Origin: Oscillospiraceae bacterium
GTDB taxonomy: Bacteria > Bacillota > Clostridia > Oscillospirales > Oscillospiraceae
Direction of reading: 5' to 3'
NCBI GenBank assembly: GCA_021202845.1
Contig: JAJQCF010000013.1
Location: 1-64,000, forward strand
DNA: 64,000 nucleotides
Shown piece after piece: positions 43,772 to 53,034 of the stretch. The position numbers and the translations under genes were made by a program. The notes under the pieces were generated by a model. That model did not search any database and was not told the DNA's origin. It saw only the letters and a list, made by a program, of their open reading frames with translations. The number at the start of each line of letters is the position of its first letter. Positions within the stretch are counted from its first letter, which is position 1.

Positions 43772-45190
43772 TTACAGGCGGAAGTCGCGGCTGCCCGCGG
43801 CAATCATGTCCAAGCGGCTTGTGACAAGCTGCACAACCTTTTCGTTGGGAATCTCCTTCATTTGCTCGGCAATGAGCTTTTCACCCACGGCGCGGGTTTC
43901 GGCGCTGGCGTAGTCCTCGAGATATTCCTTGAGCGTCATCAGCGCGTTCGGCAGGCATATGTTGGATATTTGCCCGCTCTTGCACAGACTCATAAAGCGG
44001 TCGCCCGTCCTGCCCTCGCGGTAGCAGGCGGTGCAGAACGAGGGGACGTAGCCCATGCCCATGAGCCAGCGGACGACCTCGTCCAAGGTGCGCTGGTCGC
44101 TCACGTCGAACTGCGCGGAGTTTTCCTCCGGCAGCTCCTTCTGCACGTAGCCGCCTACGCTGGTGCGGCTGCCGCCGGAGATTTGCGATATGCCGAGGTG
44201 CAGCACCCGCTCGCGCACGCGCTGGCTCTCGCGCGTGGAGATTATCATGCCGGTGTAGGGCACGGCTATGCGTATGCAGGCGACTATCTTGGCAAAAATG
44301 TCGTCGGAGATGCCGTTGTCAAACTCGCCCGGCTCTATGTCGTCGGCGGGGCAGACGCGCGGCACGCTGATTGTGTGCGGCCCCACGCCGAACACCGCTT
44401 CAAGGTGCTCCGCGTGCATCAGCAGTCCCGCGAACTCGTAGCGGTAGCCCTGAAGCCCGAACAGCACGCCGAGACCGACGTCGTCAATGCCGCCCTGCAT
44501 GGCGCGGTCGTGAGCCTCCGTCTGGCGGCGGTAGTCGCTCTTGGGTCCCACGGGGTGCAGCTGCTCGTAGCCCTTGCGGTTGTAGGTCTCTTGGAACAGA
44601 ATGTATGTGCCTATGCCGGCGTCGTGCAGGCGCTTGTAGTTCTCCACCGTTGTGGCGGCAATATTCACGTTCACGCGGCGGATAGCGCCGTTTTTGTGCT
44701 TTATGGAGTATATGGTGTCGATGCTCTCTAAAATATAGTCGAGCGAGTTATAAACAGGGTGCTCGCCAGCCTCTATCGCAAGACGCTTGTGTCCCATGTC
44801 CTGCAGCGCCGTGACCTCGGCGCGTATCTCGTCCTGCGTGAGCTTTTTGCGCACAATGTGCTTGTTTTTGGCGTGGTAGGGGCAGTAGAGGCAGCTGTTG
44901 ACGCAGTAGTTGCTGAGGTAGAGCGGCGCGAACATGACGATGCGGTTGCCGTAAAAGTCCTTTTTAATCTGCTCTGCCAGCGCGCATATCTCGGCGTTCT
45001 TGTCCTCTAACTCGCAGGCCAGCAGCACGGAAGCCTCGCGGTGGGTCAGCCCCTTGCGCAGCCGAGCCTTGGCAAGTATTTCGTCCACTAAGACGCTGTC
45101 GTTTTTGTGCTCGTCGGCGTAACGGAGAGTTGCCATTATCTCCTCGCTGTCTATAAACTCGTCGGCGCACATGGATTTGGGGTCGTACAT
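43772..45190 (-). CDS. hydG: [FeFe]-hydrogenase maturase HydG (tyrosine lyase)
   Basis: A 472-residue radical SAM enzyme with CVNSCLYC as the SAM-cluster motif and a C-terminal CTAC then 22 residues then C for the auxiliary cluster. It lyses tyrosine to give the CO and CN ligands of the H-cluster. The start is placed at ATG 45190 (MYDPKSM), with GAGGAAG upstream; a longer frame adds a non-conserved extension. There is a 100-base gap after hydE, containing no gene. Confidence 0.96.
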   Translation of the reverse strand: MYDPKSMCADEFIDSEEIMATLRYADEHKNDSVLVDEILAKARLRKGLTHREASVLLACELEDKNAEICALAEQIKKDFYGNRIVMFAPLYLSNYCVNSCLYCPYHAKNKHIVRKKLTQDEIRAEVTALQDMGHKRLAIEAGEHPVYNSLDYILESIDTIYSIKHKNGAIRRVNVNIAATTVENYKRLHDAGIGTYILFQETYNRKGYEQLHPVGPKSDYRRQTEAHDRAMQGGIDDVGLGVLFGLQGYRYEFAGLLMHAEHLEAVFGVGPHTISVPRVCPADDIEPGEFDNGISDDIFAKIVACIRIAVPYTGMIISTRESQRVRERVLHLGISQISGGSRTSVGGYVQKELPEENSAQFDVSDQRTLDEVVRWLMGMGYVPSFCTACYREGRTGDRFMSLCKSGQISNICLPNALMTLKEYLEDYASAETRAVGEKLIAEQMKEIPNEKVVQLVTSRLDMIAAGSRDFRL

Positions 45191-45290
45191 ATTAAAACAC
45201 TTCCTCGTTTGAAAATATATATGGATAACGATTTGCCTCACATGGGGGCGGGGCAGCCGTTATTTAGACAGGATTATCGGCCGAGCGCTG

Positions 45291-46331
45291 TCAGCGCTCT
45301 AAAAAGTCGCCGCGGGATTGGGATAAGGTGCAGCCTACGGAGGCTATGCGGCGCTCAAGGCACCCGCGGCACTCCGCGGCCTCCTCGCCGGTGCAGATTT
45401 TGTTGTCGTAGAGCTGATAGTCCCCGCGCACGTTCACGGGGGAGAGGTTCGGCATGACCACGTTTGCTCCCGCCAGTATGCCCTTTTCACGCCCGCGCGG
45501 GTCGATGGTGCCGAGCGCGGTCGTGGCGGGCAGCAGTACGCGCGGCAGCATGAGGCGTATCAGCGCCAGCAGGAAGAGCGTCAGCTCCGCCGTACCGGCC
45601 TTTTCCTTGGCAAAGGGCGTGTCGTGCTGGGGTATGAACGGCCCTATGCCGACCATGTGCGGCTTCAGCTCCTGCAAAAAGACCATGTCTTTGGCCAGAC
45701 AGAGGTTTGTCTGCCCGGGCGAGCCGACCATGAACCCCGCACCCACCTGATAGCCTATGTCCTTGAGGTCGCGCAGGCAGCGCCTGCGGTTGGCAAACGA
45801 CATCTCCGGCGGGTGCAGCAGGCGGTAGTGCTCCGCGTCCGCCGTCTCGTGGCGCAGCAGATAGCGGTTCGCGCCCGCGGCGTAGAGTTTTTCATAGCTT
45901 TCGCGGCTGCGCTCGCCCAGCGACAGCGTTATGGCGCAGTCCGGCCAGCGTCGGCGCATTTGTTCTATGAGCGGGACTAAGCGCGCGTCCGTCCAGTAGG
46001 GGTCCTCGCCGCCTTGGAGCACGAATGTGCGAAAGCCGAGGGCGTAGCCGCTCTCGCAGCAGGAGAGGATTTCCTCTTCCGTGAGCCGGTAGCGATGAAC
46101 GGCGGCGCTGCTGCGGCGTATTCCGCAGTAGCGGCAGTCGTTTTTGCAGTAGTTTGTGAACTCGATAAGTCCGCGCGTAAAGATTTCGCGGCCGTAGTAT
46201 TTTTCACGCACGGCGCGGGCGCGGGCAAAAAGCTCCTCGTCGTCGGCGCCGCGGCGCTCGTCAAGCACTCTCAGCCACTCGCTCTGCGTCAGCTCCGCGC
46301 CGGAGCAGAGCTTTTCTATCAGCTCATGCAT
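45291..46331 (-). CDS. hydE: [FeFe]-hydrogenase maturase HydE
   Basis: A 346-residue radical SAM protein with CKNDCRYC as the cluster motif, FVLQGGEDPYW, and GFMVGSPGQT, all diagnostic of HydE. It takes part in building the azadithiolate-bridged 2Fe cluster. The C-terminus has additional Cys (CRGC). The start ATG 46331 is 14 bases after GGAGG, slightly long. It is the first gene of the maturase operon and lies downstream of a leader with an intrinsic terminator. Confidence 0.95.
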   Translation of the reverse strand: MHELIEKLCSGAELTQSEWLRVLDERRGADDEELFARARAVREKYYGREIFTRGLIEFTNYCKNDCRYCGIRRSSAAVHRYRLTEEEILSCCESGYALGFRTFVLQGGEDPYWTDARLVPLIEQMRRRWPDCAITLSLGERSRESYEKLYAAGANRYLLRHETADAEHYRLLHPPEMSFANRRRCLRDLKDIGYQVGAGFMVGSPGQTNLCLAKDMVFLQELKPHMVGIGPFIPQHDTPFAKEKAGTAELTLFLLALIRLMLPRVLLPATTALGTIDPRGREKGILAGANVVMPNLSPVNVRGDYQLYDNKICTGEEAAECRGCLERRIASVGCTLSQSRGDFLER

Positions 46332-46361
46332 TGCTTGTCAGTCCACCTCCCCTTGGGACAC

Positions 46362-46392
46362 AAAAAGCGCGCCCCCGCGGAAAGAGGCGCGC
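46362..46392 (-). terminator. Terminator in the hydE leader (candidate attenuator)
   Basis: On the minus strand GCGCGCC (46392-46386) pairs with GGCGCGC (46373-46367) and is followed by TTTTT (46366-46362), 31 bases before hydE. An upstream leader segment GGCGCG (46470-46465) could pair with CGCGCC of its left arm instead, a possible antiterminator. Confidence 0.7.
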
Positions 46393-46495
46393 AGAAATAC
46401 ACACAGACAGTGAAAATGAAAAATCAAATGTGTTCCGCAAAACCTTTCCCGTCAGGCCGCAGGCCGCGCCTTCCGCGTCAGTATTCAGCGTAATT

Positions 46496-46524
46496 ATTAT
46501 AGTATATTCCGCGCGGTTTGTAAA
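46496..46524 (-). promoter_or_regulatory. hydE promoter
   Basis: Minus strand TTTACA (46524-46519), 17-bp spacer and TATAAT (46501-46496). The leader to hydE is about 158 bases and holds no convincing gene. The 326-base gap between hydE and dpaA contains this promoter, the leader and nothing else I recognise. Confidence 0.85.
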
Positions 46525-46657
46525 GAATAGTTTTATTTTTGACAAACAAGCCGCTTCGGCGGGTATGGCAAACGCGCGGCGGTGAGCATAATATGTAGCA
46601 GTCGGAAAACACATAAAGCCGACATTTGATTATTGAAAAGACTTTGAGGTGACGGCA

Positions 46658-47488
46658 ATGAAATTCGCGGTTTTGGGAGGGGACGACAGGAGCGTCCGAC
46701 TGTGCAGACTGCTGGCTGCCGACGGCCACACCGTCGCTGCCTGCGGACTGGAAAAGGCGCTGCACTGTCAAACACTTGACGAAGCGCTCCGCGGCGCGGA
46801 CTGCGCCGTGCTGCCGCTGCCGGCGGTGAAAAACGGCCTTATCAACGCGCCCTACTCCTGCGCGCAGCTCACGCCGAGCGAGGTGCTGCGCGCGGCGGAG
46901 CCGGAAACGGTTATCTGCGCCGGTATAGCGGGAGCGCTGGAGGCCGACTGCGCCGCGCTGGGGCTGAGGCTGTATGACTACTACGCCCGCGAGGACTTCA
47001 CTGTTGCGAACGCGGAGCTGACGGCGGAGGGCGCGCTGGCGCTGCTGCTGCGCGAAAGCCCGTCGGCTCTCGGCGGCGCGAGGGTGCTGGTATGCGGCTT
47101 CGGGCGCATAGGCAAGCTGCTCGCGCTCAAGCTGCTGGCGCTGCACGCGCGCGTGAGCGTTTACGCCCGCTCGGGCGGCGACAGGGCACTGGCGCGCTGC
47201 CTCGGCATGGAGGCCGTGAAGCCGAACGACTTGGGAGCGCTCGGCGGCTTTGACTTCGTGGTGAACACCATACCCGCGCCCGTATTCGGCGCGGCGGAGT
47301 TGGAGGCCTTCGGCGCGGCGCGGCTGGTGGAGCTGGCGAGCGCGCCGGGAGGCTTTGACGCCGCGGCGGCGGAGAGCGCGGGGCGGCGCATTATCCAAGG
47401 CGGCGGGCTGCCCGCGCGCATATCCCCCGAGGCCGCGGGCATTGCCGTCCGCGATGCGGTATACGCGATTTTGGAGGAATCACAATGA
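46658..47488 (+). CDS. dpaA: Dipicolinate synthase subunit A
   Basis: A 276-residue NAD(P)-binding protein (SpoVFA). The N-terminus is FAVLGGDDRSVRLCRLLAADG and the second nucleotide fold is VLVCGFGRIGKLLA; NTIPAPVF follows. With DpaB it makes dipicolinic acid, the Ca-chelating spore-core solute, from a dihydrodipicolinate-pathway intermediate. ATG 46658 is preferred over GTG 46649 because GAGG is then 8 bases upstream. It is divergent from the hydrogenase maturases. No clear sigma-K promoter was identified. Confidence 0.92.
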   Translation: MKFAVLGGDDRSVRLCRLLAADGHTVAACGLEKALHCQTLDEALRGADCAVLPLPAVKNGLINAPYSCAQLTPSEVLRAAEPETVICAGIAGALEADCAALGLRLYDYYAREDFTVANAELTAEGALALLLRESPSALGGARVLVCGFGRIGKLLALKLLALHARVSVYARSGGDRALARCLGMEAVKPNDLGALGGFDFVVNTIPAPVFGAAELEAFGAARLVELASAPGGFDAAAAESAGRRIIQGGGLPARISPEAAGIAVRDAVYAILEESQ

Positions 47489-48060
47489 GCAAAAAGCGCG
47501 TCGGTCTGGCAATGACCGGCTCGTACTGCACATATGAAAGAGCGCTGGACGCCTTTTCGCGTCTCGCGGCGGACTATGACCTTGTGCCGATTATGTCCGA
47601 CACGGCCTCGCAGACCGACAGCCGCTTCGGCTCCGCGGAGAGCTTCAAAAAGCGGCTGGAGGCGCTGACGGGCAGGCCGGTTATCGACACCGTGACGGGC
47701 GCGGAGCCCATAGGCCCGCAGGGGCTGCTGGATTTGCTGCTCATAGCGCCCTGTACGGGCAACACGCTGGCCAAGTTAGCGCTCGGCATCACCGACAGCG
47801 CCGTGCTGATGGCGGCCAAGTCCCACCTCAGAAACGGCAGACCCGTGCTCATAGCCGTTTCCAGCAACGACGGCCTTTCCGGCTCCGCGCAGAACATAGG
47901 CGCGCTGCTGAACAGGCGGAATATATACTTCGTGCCGTTCTATCAGGACGACCCGCAGCGCAAGCCGCGCTCGCTGGCCGCGAGGTACGACAGACTGGGC
48001 GAGGCGGCGGAGGCCGCGCTGGAGGGCAGACAGCTCCAGCCCATTCTGGCCGCGGACTGA
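47485..48060 (+). CDS. dpaB: Dipicolinate synthase subunit B
   Basis: A 191-residue flavoprotein-fold subunit (SpoVFB) of the dipicolinate synthase. VGLAMTGSYCTYE opens the fold, LLIAPCTGNTLAKLALGITD is the flavin-site motif, and VSSNDGLSG follows. It is translationally coupled to dpaA (ATGA overlap) and expected to be mother-cell specific, late in sporulation. A 12-bp hairpin follows the stop. Confidence 0.93.
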   Translation: MSKKRVGLAMTGSYCTYERALDAFSRLAADYDLVPIMSDTASQTDSRFGSAESFKKRLEALTGRPVIDTVTGAEPIGPQGLLDLLLIAPCTGNTLAKLALGITDSAVLMAAKSHLRNGRPVLIAVSSNDGLSGSAQNIGALLNRRNIYFVPFYQDDPQRKPRSLAARYDRLGEAAEAALEGRQLQPILAAD

Positions 48061-48077
48061 CGAGCCAAAGCGCCAGC

Positions 48078-48112
48078 CGCCGCTCTCCCCACGCGGGAGG
48101 GCGGCGTGTTTA
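48078..48112 (+). terminator. Terminator after dpaAB
   Basis: A 12-bp stem (48078-48089 with 48095-48106, one G-U pair), loop CACGC, then TGTTTATG. Confidence 0.75.
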
Positions 48113-48243
48113 TGCGCCGACGCCACGGAGCCGGGCGTGTGCATATGCAGCAGAATATCCACAAATATTAGTTCCGTTCAAGATTTTTTCGGGGTCAAAA
48201 TGCATAAATATCGAATTTTCCGCGATTTTGGCGAACTGGGTTA

Positions 48244-48272
48244 TTGACATCGGGCGAAATTCGCATTATTAT
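48244..48272 (+). promoter_or_regulatory. Promoter of the amino-acid ABC operon
   Basis: TTGACA (48244-48249), 17-bp spacer and TATTAT (48267-48272). Confidence 0.75.
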
Positions 48273-48329
48273 AGTCATTGTTTACAACAGACTGCAAATA
48301 GCTTTTGCAGAACAGGAGGACATTACATA

Positions 48330-49301
48330 ATGAAAAAGCTGATAGCAATACTGACTGTTACAGCGCTCGTGCTGTGCCTGTGCGCAGGCTGCGGCAGCAG
48401 CAGCTCCACTACCACCACCACGGACACAAGCTCCGCCGACACTGCTGCGGCCGACACCGCCGCTTCTGCTGACGACGCTGCCGCGGACACCTCTGCCGAC
48501 ACCGCCGCCGATGACGCAAGCGCCGACGCCGTCGCCTCCGGCGTGGAGGACGGCGTGCTGACAATCGCAATGGAGTGCGCCTACGCCCCCTACAACTGGA
48601 CGCAGTACGACGACTCCAACGGAGCCGTGCCCATAAGCGGCACCAGCGGCGAGTACGCCAACGGCTACGACGTGATGATTGCCAAGATGATTTGCGAGGC
48701 CAATGGCTGGGACCTTGAGGTTATCCGCACCGACTGGGACTCCCTTGTGCCCGGCGTACAGACCGGCATCTATGACGCCGTTATCGCCGGACAGTCCATG
48801 ACCGAGGAGCGCATGGAGGAGGTCGATTTTGCCGGCCCCTACTTCTACGCCTCTATCGTCTGCGTCACTCTTGAAGGCAGCGATTATGCCGACGCTCAGG
48901 GTCTCAGCGACCTCGCGGGCGGCACCTGCACCGCGCAGATAGCCACTATCTGGTACGACAGTATGCTGGGCCAGATTCCCGACGCCAAGATTCAGACCGC
49001 CGCCGAGACTGCTCCCGCCATGCTCATGGCTCTGGAAACCGGCGCTGTAGACTTTGTCTGCACCGATATGCCGACCGCTCTGGCCGCCTGCGCCGCCTAT
49101 GACGACATGGTTCTGCTGGACTTCACCGGCTCCGACGACAACTTTGACGCCGACGAGGGCGAGATTAACATCGGCGTTTCTCTTATGAAGGGCAACACCG
49201 TCCTCAAGGACGCCATTGACTCCGTGCTCTCCACCATGACCGCGGACGACTTCAACGAGCTGATGGACGAGGCCATTGCTATTCAGCCCCTTAGCGAGTG
49301 A
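48330..49301 (+). CDS. Polar amino-acid ABC transporter substrate-binding lipoprotein
   Basis: A 323-residue lipoprotein (lipobox LCAGC, Cys about 23) with a long Ser/Thr/Asp/Ala low-complexity tether (about 24-75) and then a type II binding domain: LTIAMECAYAPYNW, GYDVMIAKMI, VIAGQSMTEERMEEVDFAGPYF. It should bind a polar amino acid on the cell surface. ATG 48330 follows AGGAGG. It is first of a complete ABC set with permease and ATPase. A cluster of repeated GCC/GAC codons encodes the tether. Confidence 0.93.
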   Translation: MKKLIAILTVTALVLCLCAGCGSSSSTTTTTDTSSADTAAADTAASADDAAADTSADTAADDASADAVASGVEDGVLTIAMECAYAPYNWTQYDDSNGAVPISGTSGEYANGYDVMIAKMICEANGWDLEVIRTDWDSLVPGVQTGIYDAVIAGQSMTEERMEEVDFAGPYFYASIVCVTLEGSDYADAQGLSDLAGGTCTAQIATIWYDSMLGQIPDAKIQTAAETAPAMLMALETGAVDFVCTDMPTALAACAAYDDMVLLDFTGSDDNFDADEGEINIGVSLMKGNTVLKDAIDSVLSTMTADDFNELMDEAIAIQPLSE

Positions 49302-49324
49302 TAGCTCACCGAGCAAAAAACCTC

Positions 49325-49356
49325 AAAGGCGAGGGACATTGCAGTCTCTCGCCTTG
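49325..49356 (+). other. Intercistronic hairpin in the amino-acid ABC operon
   Basis: GGCGAGGGAC (49328-49337) pairs with GTCTCTCGCC (49344-49353), one G-U pair, no T-run. It probably stabilises the binding-protein mRNA and lowers downstream expression. Confidence 0.6.
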
Positions 49357-49389
49357 CGGACTTTATAAAGAGAGGGAGGAGCGGCTTTC

Positions 49390-50250
49390 ATGACAAAATT
49401 TGTAGAGCTGGCATCCGACATCAGCGTACTGCTCAGCAAATATGCCGGAGCGTACTTCGGCGGCATATGGAAAACGCTGGCGCTTGCGCTCGTTGCCACC
49501 GCTATCGGCTGCGTAATCGGCTATCTCTGCGGCGTACTGCAAACCATACCGCACACAAAATCGGACAGCGCCGTTAAGCGTTTTTTCCTTGCGCTTATCC
49601 GCGTTGTCATACGCATTTATGTCGAGGTGTTCCGCGGCACGCCTATGGTGCTGCAGGCGGTTTTCATCTACTACGCGCTGCCGTACTTCAGCGGCAACGC
49701 CCTGCGCTTTGATAACATCTGGGTCGCGGGCATTCTGGTTGTCTCCATAAACACCGGCGCGTACATGGCGGAAACGGTGCGCGGCGGCATAATCTCCATT
49801 GACCCCGGCCAGACTGAGGGTGCGAAGGCCATAGGCATGAACCACTTCCAGACCATGCTCTATGTCATCATGCCGCAGGTGACGCGCAACATTCTGCCGC
49901 AGATAGGCAACAACTACATCATCAACGTCAAGGACACCTCCGTCATGTTCATAATCGGCTTTTCGGAGTTCTTTGCCGTCCACCGCGCGGTCGTGGGCGC
50001 GACGTACAAGTATTTCCCGTCCGCCACCATTGAAATGGCGGGCTACCTCTGCATGACGCTCATCGCCTCGTTCATACTGCGCTGGATTGAGCACAAGTTG
50101 GACGGCGCGGACAACTACACGCTGGTGGAAAACGACACGCTTACCATGTCCGCGGGGACATACAGCTACGACGGTGAGGGCGAGAGCGACGAGTCGCGCG
50201 AGAGGATTCGCCAGTCGCTCAAGCACGGTCGGTCAAGAGGGGAGCGCTGA
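49390..50250 (+). CDS. Polar amino-acid ABC transporter permease
   Basis: A 286-residue membrane protein with five segments of the HisM/GlnP type. The EAA loop reads EGAKAIGMNHFQTMLYVIMPQ, and EVFRGTPMVLQAVFIYYALPYF is the conserved pre-loop motif. It forms the membrane channel for the binding protein and ATPase on either side. AGGGAGGAGCGG precedes the ATG. Confidence 0.94.
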   Translation: MTKFVELASDISVLLSKYAGAYFGGIWKTLALALVATAIGCVIGYLCGVLQTIPHTKSDSAVKRFFLALIRVVIRIYVEVFRGTPMVLQAVFIYYALPYFSGNALRFDNIWVAGILVVSINTGAYMAETVRGGIISIDPGQTEGAKAIGMNHFQTMLYVIMPQVTRNILPQIGNNYIINVKDTSVMFIIGFSEFFAVHRAVVGATYKYFPSATIEMAGYLCMTLIASFILRWIEHKLDGADNYTLVENDTLTMSAGTYSYDGEGESDESRERIRQSLKHGRSRGER

Positions 50251-50256
50251 GAAATT

Positions 50257-51000
50257 ATGAGCGAAAATATTCTTGAAATACGCCACCTGTCCAAGTCCTT
50301 CGGCAGCCATGAGGTTTTGCGGGACATAGACTTCACCGTGTCCTCGGGGGACGTGACGAGCATAATCGGCGCCTCCGGCTCCGGCAAGTCCACGCTTTTG
50401 CGCTGCATCAACCTGTTGGAGCAGCCGACGAGCGGGGAAATACTGTTCCACGGCAAGGACGTTGTGTCGGGCGCTGTCAACAACGCCGCCTACCGCGCCA
50501 AGGTGGGCATGGTGTTCCAGTCGTTCAACCTTTTCAACAACATGACGGTGCTGGATAACTGCATCGTCGGGCAGACAAAGGTGCTGAAAAAGGGCAAGGA
50601 TGAGAGCAGGTCGAACGCCATGCGCTATCTGGAAAAGGTGGGCATGACGCCGTATATCAACGCCCGCCCGCGCCAGCTCTCCGGCGGCCAGAAGCAGCGC
50701 GTCGCCATTGCCCGCGCCCTCGCTATGGAGCCGGAAGTGCTGCTGTTCGACGAGCCTACGAGCGCCCTCGACCCCGAAATGGTCGGCGAGGTGCTGGCCG
50801 TTATGCGCGACCTCGCGCGCGAGGGCATGACCATGCTCGTCGTCACGCACGAAATGGCCTTTGCCAGAGACGTCAGCAACCACGTCGTCTACATGGCTGA
50901 GGGCGTCATAGCCGAGGAGGGCGAGCCCAAAGAGCTCTTTGCCAACCCCAAGAACGAGAGAACGCGCGAGTTTTTGTCGCGCTTTTTGGAAAACAACTAA
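50257..51000 (+). CDS. Polar amino-acid ABC transporter ATP-binding protein
   Basis: A 247-residue ATPase of the GlnQ/HisP type: Walker [15 protein letters not shown]-loop [12 protein letters not shown], signature [15 protein letters not shown], Walker [16 protein letters not shown], switch [12 protein letters not shown]. It powers uptake with the two preceding genes and starts 6 bases after the permease stop. Confidence 0.96.
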   Translation: MSENILEIRHLSKSFGSHEVLRDIDFTVSSGDVTSIIGASGSGKSTLLRCINLLEQPTSGEILFHGKDVVSGAVNNAAYRAKVGMVFQSFNLFNNMTVLDNCIVGQTKVLKKGKDESRSNAMRYLEKVGMTPYINARPRQLSGGQKQRVAIARALAMEPEVLLFDEPTSALDPEMVGEVLAVMRDLAREGMTMLVVTHEMAFARDVSNHVVYMAEGVIAEEGEPKELFANPKNERTREFLSRFLENN

Positions 51001-51038
51001 TTTATCTCAATCCCAGACCACAAGCAAGAAGGATACCG

Positions 51039-51965
51039 ATGAAAACGAACAACGCACACCACGCCCTGCTGCTGCTTTTAACAGCGTTCATATGGGGCGT
51101 GGCGTTTGTGGCTCAGTCCGCGGGAGGGGACGCGGTCGGGCCTTATACATTTAACTCCATCCGCTCGCTCATAGGCGGCGCGGTGCTCATTCCCGTAATA
51201 TTTTTTCTGCAAAAAACCGGCCTCGCGCCCAAGCACGAGGGCGGGGACAGAGCGACCCTGATAAAAGGCGGCATTGCCTGCGGTATAGCGCTCGGCCTTG
51301 CCAGCATGACCCAGCAGCTCGGGATGTACTACGGCGCGGGCACGGGCAAGGCCGGCTTTCTTACCGCCTGCTACATACTCCTTGTGCCCATTCTCGGCAT
51401 ATTTCTGGGCAAAAAATGCGGCAAAAAGGTGTGGATTGGCGTAGCCCTTGCGCTCGTCGGGCTATATTTAATATGTATAAACGGCGCGTTTCGGCTGGGC
51501 AGGGACGACATACTGCTGCTCGTTTCGGCGCTGCTTTTCTCCGTACACATTCTGATAATAGACCACTTTTCGCCAATGGTTGACGGCGTTAAAATGAGCT
51601 GCATACAGTTCTGGGTGGCGGGGCTGCTGTGCGTCGCGCCCATGCTTTGCGTGGACATGGGCTTTTCCGCCGAGAGCGCCGCCGCGTGGAGAGCGAATTT
51701 AGCCAGCGGCGAGGCGTGGATAAGCATACTCTACGCCGGTGTGCTCTCCAGCGGTGTGGCCTACACGCTGCAAATTGTCGGCCAGCGCGGCATGAACCCC
51801 ACGGTCGCGGCGCTCATTATGAGCATGGAATCCGTGTTCTCGCTTCTGGCCGGTTGGGTGCTGCTCGACCAGACCATGAGCATAAAGGAGCTGCTGGGCT
51901 GCGTATTGGTGTTTGCCGCCATAATACTCGCCCAGCTCCCCGATAAGACTGCTGAGGCGCGTTAG
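51039..51965 (+). CDS. EamA-family (DMT) transporter
   Basis: A 308-residue membrane protein with ten hydrophobic segments in two EamA repeats (AFIWGVAFVAQSAGGDAVGPY early, then VLSSGVAYTLQIVGQRGMNPTVAALIMSMESVFSLLAGW). The family exports amino acids or other metabolites, or imports nucleotide sugars. Its 3' end overlaps the convergent nucleotidyltransferase gene by 4 bases. It may be co-transcribed with the ABC genes (38-base gap). Confidence 0.9.
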   Translation: MKTNNAHHALLLLLTAFIWGVAFVAQSAGGDAVGPYTFNSIRSLIGGAVLIPVIFFLQKTGLAPKHEGGDRATLIKGGIACGIALGLASMTQQLGMYYGAGTGKAGFLTACYILLVPILGIFLGKKCGKKVWIGVALALVGLYLICINGAFRLGRDDILLLVSALLFSVHILIIDHFSPMVDGVKMSCIQFWVAGLLCVAPMLCVDMGFSAESAAAWRANLASGEAWISILYAGVLSSGVAYTLQIVGQRGMNPTVAALIMSMESVFSLLAGWVLLDQTMSIKELLGCVLVFAAIILAQLPDKTAEAR

Positions 51966-52972
51966 CGCTCGTCAGCCAGCTTTTTTGCCAAGCGGCGGTA
52001 TTTTTCCGCGAGCGCGGGCGATGTTGCATCAATGAAAACCGCTTCGCTGGCGCTGTCGGGGCAGATGTGAACCTGCTCCGCGCCGCTTTGCAGACGTATG
52101 CCGTCGGAAAAGTCCGCGCCCGCCTCCGCCAAGTGCTGCGAGAGCGCGCCCATGACGGCGGCTCGGCTGCGGCAGCGCAGCGAGACTACGTTGCTGCCGA
52201 ACACGGGCTTGGCGCTGTCCGCTGCCGCGGCGGCCTCCGTCTCTATCGGCGGCAGGACGCGCAGACGCCCGTCCAGCGCGTCAAGATTGCAGCGGTGGTA
52301 GGCGCGCGGGGTGCCGATGTCGCACCAGTAGCCCTGCATGGGCAGCCCGCGCAGCTCCATGCCGCGCTCCATGAGCAGCGGGAACAAGTCCTTGGAGAAG
52401 TCAAACGGCCTGTCCGCCGGCACAGCTTCCATTGCGGCGGGCGAGACGCAGTAAATGCCGGTGTTGACAAAGTTTGTGACAACGTGCCGCCAGTCCGGCT
52501 TTTCAAAAAAGCTGACGACCCTGCCCAAGCGGTCGGTGACGACAGTGCCGAAGCTAAGCGGCGAATCCTGCGGGTAGAGCGCCATTGTCACGGCGGGGCG
52601 GTGGCGGCGGTGCGCCTCCATCAGCGCCTTGAGGTTGAAGTCGCAGGCGCAGTCGCCGGAGATGACAAGAAAGTCGCGCCCCTGCCAGAAATCCTCGCAG
52701 GCCTTTACGCCGCCCGCGGTGCCGAGCGGGGTCTGCTCGATATGATAGCTTATTTTTACGCCAAGGCTCTCGCCGGAGCCGAAGCAGTCCTGTATAACTT
52801 TGGGGCGGTAGCGCAGCGTTATGCACGCCTCGCGCACACCGTTTGCGCCCAGCAGCGCCAATATGCGCTCCAATATCGGCCTGCCCGCCAGCAGCGCCAT
52901 CGGCTTGGGCGTGTCGCCCGTCACGGAGCGCAGGCGCGTGCCCTCGCCGCCCGCCATAATTACAGCTTGCAT
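51962..52972 (-). CDS. Sugar nucleotidyltransferase with phosphomannomutase-like C-terminal tail
   Basis: A 336-residue protein. Residues 1-240 are an NTP-transferase: AGGEGTRLRSVTGDTPKPM signature, QTPLGTAGGV, ISGDC, and FVNTGIYCVSP. It should make an NDP-sugar from a sugar-1-phosphate. The last 80 residues (RAAVMGALSQHLAEAGADF, then SDGIRLQ and DSASEAVFIDA) resemble the fourth domain of phosphomannomutase as found at the end of long GTase-mutase fusions, while mutase domains I-III are missing. ATG 52972 has AGGTG upstream. No sugar biosynthesis genes are adjacent. Confidence 0.8.
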   Translation of the reverse strand: MQAVIMAGGEGTRLRSVTGDTPKPMALLAGRPILERILALLGANGVREACITLRYRPKVIQDCFGSGESLGVKISYHIEQTPLGTAGGVKACEDFWQGRDFLVISGDCACDFNLKALMEAHRRHRPAVTMALYPQDSPLSFGTVVTDRLGRVVSFFEKPDWRHVVTNFVNTGIYCVSPAAMEAVPADRPFDFSKDLFPLLMERGMELRGLPMQGYWCDIGTPRAYHRCNLDALDGRLRVLPPIETEAAAAADSAKPVFGSNVVSLRCRSRAAVMGALSQHLAEAGADFSDGIRLQSGAEQVHICPDSASEAVFIDATSPALAEKYRRLAKKLADER

Positions 52973-53034
52973 CTTTTTTCACCTCGAAATATTAAGGTGC
53001 TGTTAGTTTTCCGCTGACACGATAAAATAATGCT

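Noticed and set aside
43298-44731. 477-codon plus-strand frame opposite hydF and hydG
   Set aside because: It runs antisense through two maturases with full cofactor motifs; composition artefact.
46324-46614. Open frame running through the hydE leader (96 codons)
   Set aside because: It starts upstream of the promoter, covers the terminator and has no similarity that I recognise.
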